NCBI GenBank assembly: GCA_023386395.1
Contig: JAEWJV010000513.1
Span: 1-8,461, forward strand
Direction: 5' to 3'
Length of the DNA: 8,461 bases
Source: Bacteroidota bacterium
GTDB taxonomy: Bacteria > Bacteroidota > Bacteroidia > Chitinophagales > Chitinophagaceae
The notes under the pieces were generated by a model. The model saw nothing but the letters and a program-made list of their open reading frames with translations. It was not told the DNA's origin and did no database searches. A program made the position numbers and the translations under genes. Each line of letters opens with the position of its first letter. Positions within the stretch are counted from its first letter, which is position 1. Shown one piece after another: positions 6,547 through 8,461 of the stretch.

Positions 6547-6753
6547 ATGGCAGACGAAAAAAGAGAAAAGGTACAGCCTGATAATTCCAATAAGAATGCT
6601 GGCAGTAAACCCGATCCTGAAACGTTAAACACAACCGATCCGCAGGAGCACATGGAGGGGCCTCTTTCTTCAATAATGCATAAAATAGAAGAAAAGGCAG
6701 AAGAAAATAATCAAAAGGATAAAGAAGATCCGGAAATAAGAACAATTAAGTAA
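6547..6753 (+). CDS. Small, highly charged, probably disordered protein of unknown function (68 aa)
   Basis: I do not recognise a named family. The 68 residues contain no Cys, Phe, Trp or Tyr and are dominated by Lys, Glu, Asp, Asn, Gln and Pro, so most of the chain should be disordered and soluble. The only hydrophobic stretch is HMEGPLSSIMHKIEEKAEEN (35-54), which could form a short amphipathic helix and is preceded by TTDPQE. There is no signal peptide or membrane segment. The ATG at 6547 is preceded by AAGG about a dozen bases upstream, a weak ribosome site. It stands alone: the permease is divergent, and the tRNA region downstream is on the other strand. The long intact frame with sensible composition favours a real gene, but opposite-strand coding is also open here, so some doubt remains. 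Confidence 0.65.
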   Translation: MADEKREKVQPDNSNKNAGSKPDPETLNTTDPQEHMEGPLSSIMHKIEEKAEENNQKDKEDPEIRTIK

Positions 6754-6795
6754 CGGCTGATAAATAATGCGGATGAAAAAATATACTTCAACCAC

Positions 6796-6815
6796 ATTGT
6801 TTTTTTACAATTTTG
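6796..6815 (+). terminator. Weak terminator candidate after the small protein gene
   Basis: ATTGT (6796-6800) pairs with ACAAT (6807-6811) around six Ts, followed by a short T-run. The stem is AT-rich and only 5 bp, so it is a weak candidate placed 43 bases after the stop codon. Confidence 0.3.
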
Positions 6816-6839
6816 TCAGTTGCCTTCCTAAAACATCAT

Positions 6840-6858
6840 AAAAAACCTCTGCAAGAGG
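6840..6858 (-). terminator. Terminator of the decayed tRNA copy
   Basis: On the minus strand CCTCT (6858-6854) pairs with AGAGG (6850-6846) over a three-base loop, followed by six Ts (6845-6840). It is a shortened copy of the terminator behind the intact tRNA (7169-7194) and was evidently duplicated with it. Confidence 0.7.
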
Positions 6859-6895
6859 CTTGAAGTGATACGGACAGGATTCAAACCCTGTGACC
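6852..6895. repeat. Direct repeat, copy A (tRNA 3' part plus terminator arm)
   Basis: This 44-base block matches 7185-7227 except for one substitution (6870 A against 7203 C) and one extra C in the T-arm region. It spans the terminator's first arm, the acceptor 3' strand and the T arm. Similarity continues more weakly through the rest of the tRNA. Confidence 0.9.
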
Positions 6896-6942
6896 TCCAC
6901 GATTAGAAATGGGGATACACTATTTAACTAAGCTAACCAGTT
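6866..6942 (-). pseudogene. Decayed tRNA-Arg(UCU) copy
   Basis: The minus strand aligns along its whole length with the intact tRNA at 7199-7272. The T arm, acceptor 3' strand, D-loop (AGTTAAATA against AGTTGAATA) and the TTCTAA of the anticodon loop are recognisable. Function is unlikely: the acceptor 5' strand (AACTGGT) does not pair with the 3' strand (CCGTATC), the D-stem is mismatched (GCTT/GTGT), the anticodon stem has a mismatch and an enlarged loop, and an extra G is in the T arm. The 3' half is far better preserved than the 5' half. The stop codon of the broken GIY-YIG frame (6930-6928) lies inside it. A tRNA scanner may report it as a low-scoring tRNA. Confidence 0.8.
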
Positions 6943-7165
6943 TTTAATAAACAGCCTGCTTTTCATTTTCTTAATGTAAAGCTCTCTTCGCTTTGCGGTT
7001 TTAATTCTGAGAATACTTTTTTATAAACTAAGGTCCATGGCATACCTGTTTTGGTAAATTTCTCTTTGCTGCGATTATGTTCAGTCAGCCTTCTCTCAAT
7101 ATCAGTTGTGGAACGATATAATATTTGTTGGTTAGCGCTAAAAATATGTAGCAATATGCAGGCAT
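6928..7165 (-). pseudogene. Broken GIY-YIG nuclease gene between two tRNA copies
   Basis: Three minus-strand frames join into one small GIY-YIG protein if two single bases are restored. ATG at 7165 gives MPAYCYIFLALTNKYYI; adding a G near 7114 restores YIG and continues into STTDIERRLTEHNRSKEKF and TKTGMPWTLVYKKVFSEL; adding an A in the A-run at 6999-7002 continues into KTAKRRELYIKKMKSRLF and ends IKNWLA before TAG (6930-6928). The result is 79 residues, normal for the standalone family, with the CYI/YYIG tyrosines, the DIERRL arginine and the EHN segment. As it stands, no frame encodes the domain. The ATG is four bases beyond the U-tract of the tRNA terminator and the stop is inside the decayed tRNA. 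Frame shifts from base-calling errors in homopolymers are an alternative to true decay. Confidence 0.82.
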
Positions 7166-7168
7166 AAT

Positions 7169-7194
7169 AAAAAAGCCTCTTATACAAGAGGCTT
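7169..7194 (-). terminator. Intrinsic terminator of tRNA-Arg
   Basis: On the minus strand AAGCCTCTT (7194-7186) pairs perfectly over 9 bp with AAGAGGCTT (7181-7173) around a four-base loop. A six-T tract (7174-7169, the first two in the stem) follows. It begins four bases after the tRNA discriminator base. Confidence 0.9.
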
Positions 7195-7227
7195 GAAGTG
7201 ATCCGGACAGGATTCAAACCTGTGACC
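7185..7227. repeat. Direct repeat, copy B (inside the intact tRNA-Arg)
   Basis: Partner of 6852-6895, 290 bases apart edge to edge. It covers the T arm and acceptor 3' strand of the working tRNA and the first arm of its terminator. Confidence 0.9.
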
Positions 7228-7272
7228 CACAGCTTAGAAGGCTGTTGCTCTATTCAACTGAGCTACCGGACC
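7199..7272 (-). tRNA. tRNA-Arg (anticodon UCU)
   Basis: The minus strand folds as a complete 74-base cloverleaf. The acceptor GGTCCGG pairs with CCGGATC (one G-U), the D-stem is GCTC/GAGC, the anticodon stem ACAGC/GCTGT closes loop CTTCTAA, and the T arm ACAGG/CCTGT closes TTTGAAT. The anticodon TCT is at 7238-7236 and reads AGA and AGG arginine codons. The discriminator is A, and CCA is not encoded. A perfect promoter lies just upstream (7289-7320) and an intrinsic terminator just downstream. A decayed copy is at 6866-6942. Confidence 0.97.
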
Positions 7273-7288
7273 ATTAGCATAAACGCCG

Positions 7289-7320
7289 CAAAAGTAATTT
7301 TTAATTAGTTTGCATCCAAA
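7289..7320 (-). promoter_or_regulatory. Consensus promoter of tRNA-Arg
   Basis: The minus strand has TTTG (7320-7317), a 20-base spacer and TACTTTTG (7296-7289), an exact match to the Bacteroidota TTTG/TAnnTTTG promoter. Transcription would start near 7283, about ten bases before the tRNA. The site lies within the 63-base gap to ung, so it also occupies the ung leader region. Confidence 0.85.
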
Positions 7321-7335
7321 CCTAAAACACACAGC

Positions 7336-8007
7336 ATGCATGTTAAAATAGAAGAAAGCTGGAAGAAAGTTTTACAGGCCGAGTTCTCCAAATCTTACTT
7401 TGAAAACATAGTGGCATTTCTTAAAACAGAAAGGGCACAGGGCAAGATTATTTATCCACCCGGATCATTAATTTTTAATGCTTTTGATAAAACGCCGTTT
7501 AATAAATTAAAAGTCCTTTTGTTAGGACAAGACCCTTATCATGGCCAGGGCCAGGCAATGGGCTTATCTTTCTCCGTTCCAAAAGGCATACGGCAACCGC
7601 CTTCACTTATTAATATTTTTAAAGAATTACATAATGATGTTGGCATACCCATACCAACTACCGGCGATTTAACGCCATGGGCAGAGCAAGGTGTTATGTT
7701 ATTAAATGCTGCCTTAACTGTGCGTGCAGGTGAGCCAAATTCTCATGCAAAGATTGGCTGGCACCAGTTTACAGATGCCGTAATAAAAAAAGTATCTGAC
7801 GAAAAGGAGGGCATCGTTTTTTTATTATGGGGCGCATTTGCACATCAGAAGCAGGAACTGATAGATCAAAGCAAACACCATGTTTTAAAAGCAGCACACC
7901 CTTCTCCATACAGCGCTGATAAAGGCTTTTTTGGCTGCAGGCATTTCAGCAAAACAAATGAATACCTCGTGCAACAAAAACAGCAGCCAATTGATTGGGC
8001 ATTATAG
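7336..8007 (+). CDS. ung: Uracil-DNA glycosylase, family 1
   Basis: The 223-residue enzyme removes uracil from DNA, arising from cytosine deamination or dUTP incorporation, to begin base-excision repair in the cytoplasm. All family-1 motifs are present. GQDPYHGQGQAMGLSFSV (64-81) holds the water-activating Asp66, LINIFKEL (91-98) follows, LLNAALTV (122-129) contains the uracil-recognising Asn124, and AAHPSPYSA (186-194) is the minor-groove loop with catalytic His188. Length matches E. coli Ung (229). The ATG at 7336 fits the family N-terminus; a second ATG four bases later is out of frame. The gene is divergent from tRNA-Arg across 63 bp. It is followed after 38 bp by a dehydrogenase gene that is probably co-transcribed but functionally unrelated. 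Confidence 0.98.
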   Translation: MHVKIEESWKKVLQAEFSKSYFENIVAFLKTERAQGKIIYPPGSLIFNAFDKTPFNKLKVLLLGQDPYHGQGQAMGLSFSVPKGIRQPPSLINIFKELHNDVGIPIPTTGDLTPWAEQGVMLLNAALTVRAGEPNSHAKIGWHQFTDAVIKKVSDEKEGIVFLLWGAFAHQKQELIDQSKHHVLKAAHPSPYSADKGFFGCRHFSKTNEYLVQQKQQPIDWAL

Positions 8008-8045
8008 TTGTTTTGATTACGTGTTATTTAATGAACAGGTTTGAT

Positions 8046-8461
8046 ATGGATAAAAAATTAGATAAACAGGTTGCTGTTATTACGGGTGCAAGTTCCGGCA
8101 TTGGAGCCGGTTGTGCCAAAGCTTTTGCTGAAGCAGGTGCTACGGTGATTGTAAATTATCCGCGGGCATCATCAAAATCAAAAACTGATATTATTGTTAA
8201 TGATATTATTAGCAATGGCGGCAAGGCTGTGGGTTATCAATGCGATGTAAGCAAAGAAGAGGAAGTAATAAAAATGTTTGCAGATATAGTTTCGCAATTC
8301 GGCACGGTGGATATTCTTGTAAATAATGCGGGCCTGCAAAGAGATGCAAAATTTACGGAAATGAGTTTGGAAGACTGGAATTTTGTAATAGGCATAAATC
8401 TCACCGGCCAGTTTTTATGCGCACGTGAAGCCATAAAAGAATTTTTACGAAGGAGCAATAA
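8046..8461 (+). CDS. Short-chain dehydrogenase/reductase, glucose 1-dehydrogenase-like (3' end cut)
   Basis: 138 codons are visible before the window ends, about half of a typical 260-residue classical SDR. The N-terminus has the Rossmann motif VAVITGASSGIGAGCAKAF (9-27, TGxxxGxG type), then the strand VIVNYP, the CDVSKEEEV segment with the adenine-contacting Asp, and DILVNNAGLQRDAKF with the NNAG structural motif. Next is the helix start MSLEDWNFVIGINLTGQFL, with Asn at the catalytic-tetrad Asn position. The catalytic Ser and YxxxK lie beyond the window. NNAGL, the DW segment, NLTG and REAIK resemble Bacillus-type glucose 1-dehydrogenases, so NAD(P)-dependent sugar oxidation is likely but not proven. 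ATG at 8046 is chosen because AGG lies six bases upstream; an in-frame ATG at 8031 would add five residues. It follows ung by 38 bp. Confidence 0.92.
   Translation, partial: MDKKLDKQVAVITGASSGIGAGCAKAFAEAGATVIVNYPRASSKSKTDIIVNDIISNGGKAVGYQCDVSKEEEVIKMFADIVSQFGTVDILVNNAGLQRDAKFTEMSLEDWNFVIGINLTGQFLCAREAIKEFLRRSN

Noticed and set aside
6963..7217. An 84-codon minus-strand frame starting at a TTG inside tRNA-Arg and ending at 6963.
   Set aside because: Its first part is translated tRNA and terminator, and its last part is out of frame with the GIY-YIG C-terminus. It is the middle frame of the pseudogene at 6928-7165, not a gene in itself.

Overview
The window looks like a piece of a Bacteroidota chromosome, most likely Chitinophagaceae or a close relative. 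The reasons are protein character, moderate-to-low GC, weak Shine-Dalgarno sequences, and promoters of the Bacteroidota form TTTG-N20-TAnnTTTG (the clearest drives a tRNA at 7289-7320). Most of the window is ordinary chromosomal metabolism. Two stretches stand out: an orphan structured RNA at about 3119-3390 and a duplicated tRNA with a broken GIY-YIG nuclease gene at 6840-7272.

Layout. Positions 1-2947 carry three minus-strand genes, read right to left: a Gfo/Idh/MocA oxidoreductase, a small P-loop sulfotransferase-like protein, and a class IV (branched-chain-like) aminotransferase cut by the window edge. The last two are in the same order as the two halves of the plant 'branched-chain aminotransferase-like' fusion proteins, so they probably act together. 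Two hairpins separate the oxidoreductase from this pair. Positions 2948-3508 hold no protein gene of normal size, but a plus-strand transcription unit with promoter, several hairpins and a strong intrinsic terminator, which I call an unassigned ncRNA.

Positions 3509-6262 are three closely spaced minus-strand genes: a nucleoside:H+ symporter-type MFS permease, a small antibiotic-biosynthesis-monooxygenase-fold protein, and an OafA-type membrane acyltransferase. They are probably one transcript. Next, at 6547-6753 on the plus strand, is a 68-residue, highly charged, probably disordered protein.

Positions 6840-7272 (minus strand) read: tRNA-Arg(UCU), its terminator, a GIY-YIG nuclease gene broken by two single-base deletions, a decayed second tRNA-Arg copy, and a copy of the terminator. 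The nuclease frame starts right after the first terminator and ends inside the second tRNA copy. This looks like the scar of a small tRNA-associated GIY-YIG element. Finally, the plus strand carries ung (uracil-DNA glycosylase) and, 38 bp later, the start of a short-chain dehydrogenase of the glucose 1-dehydrogenase type.
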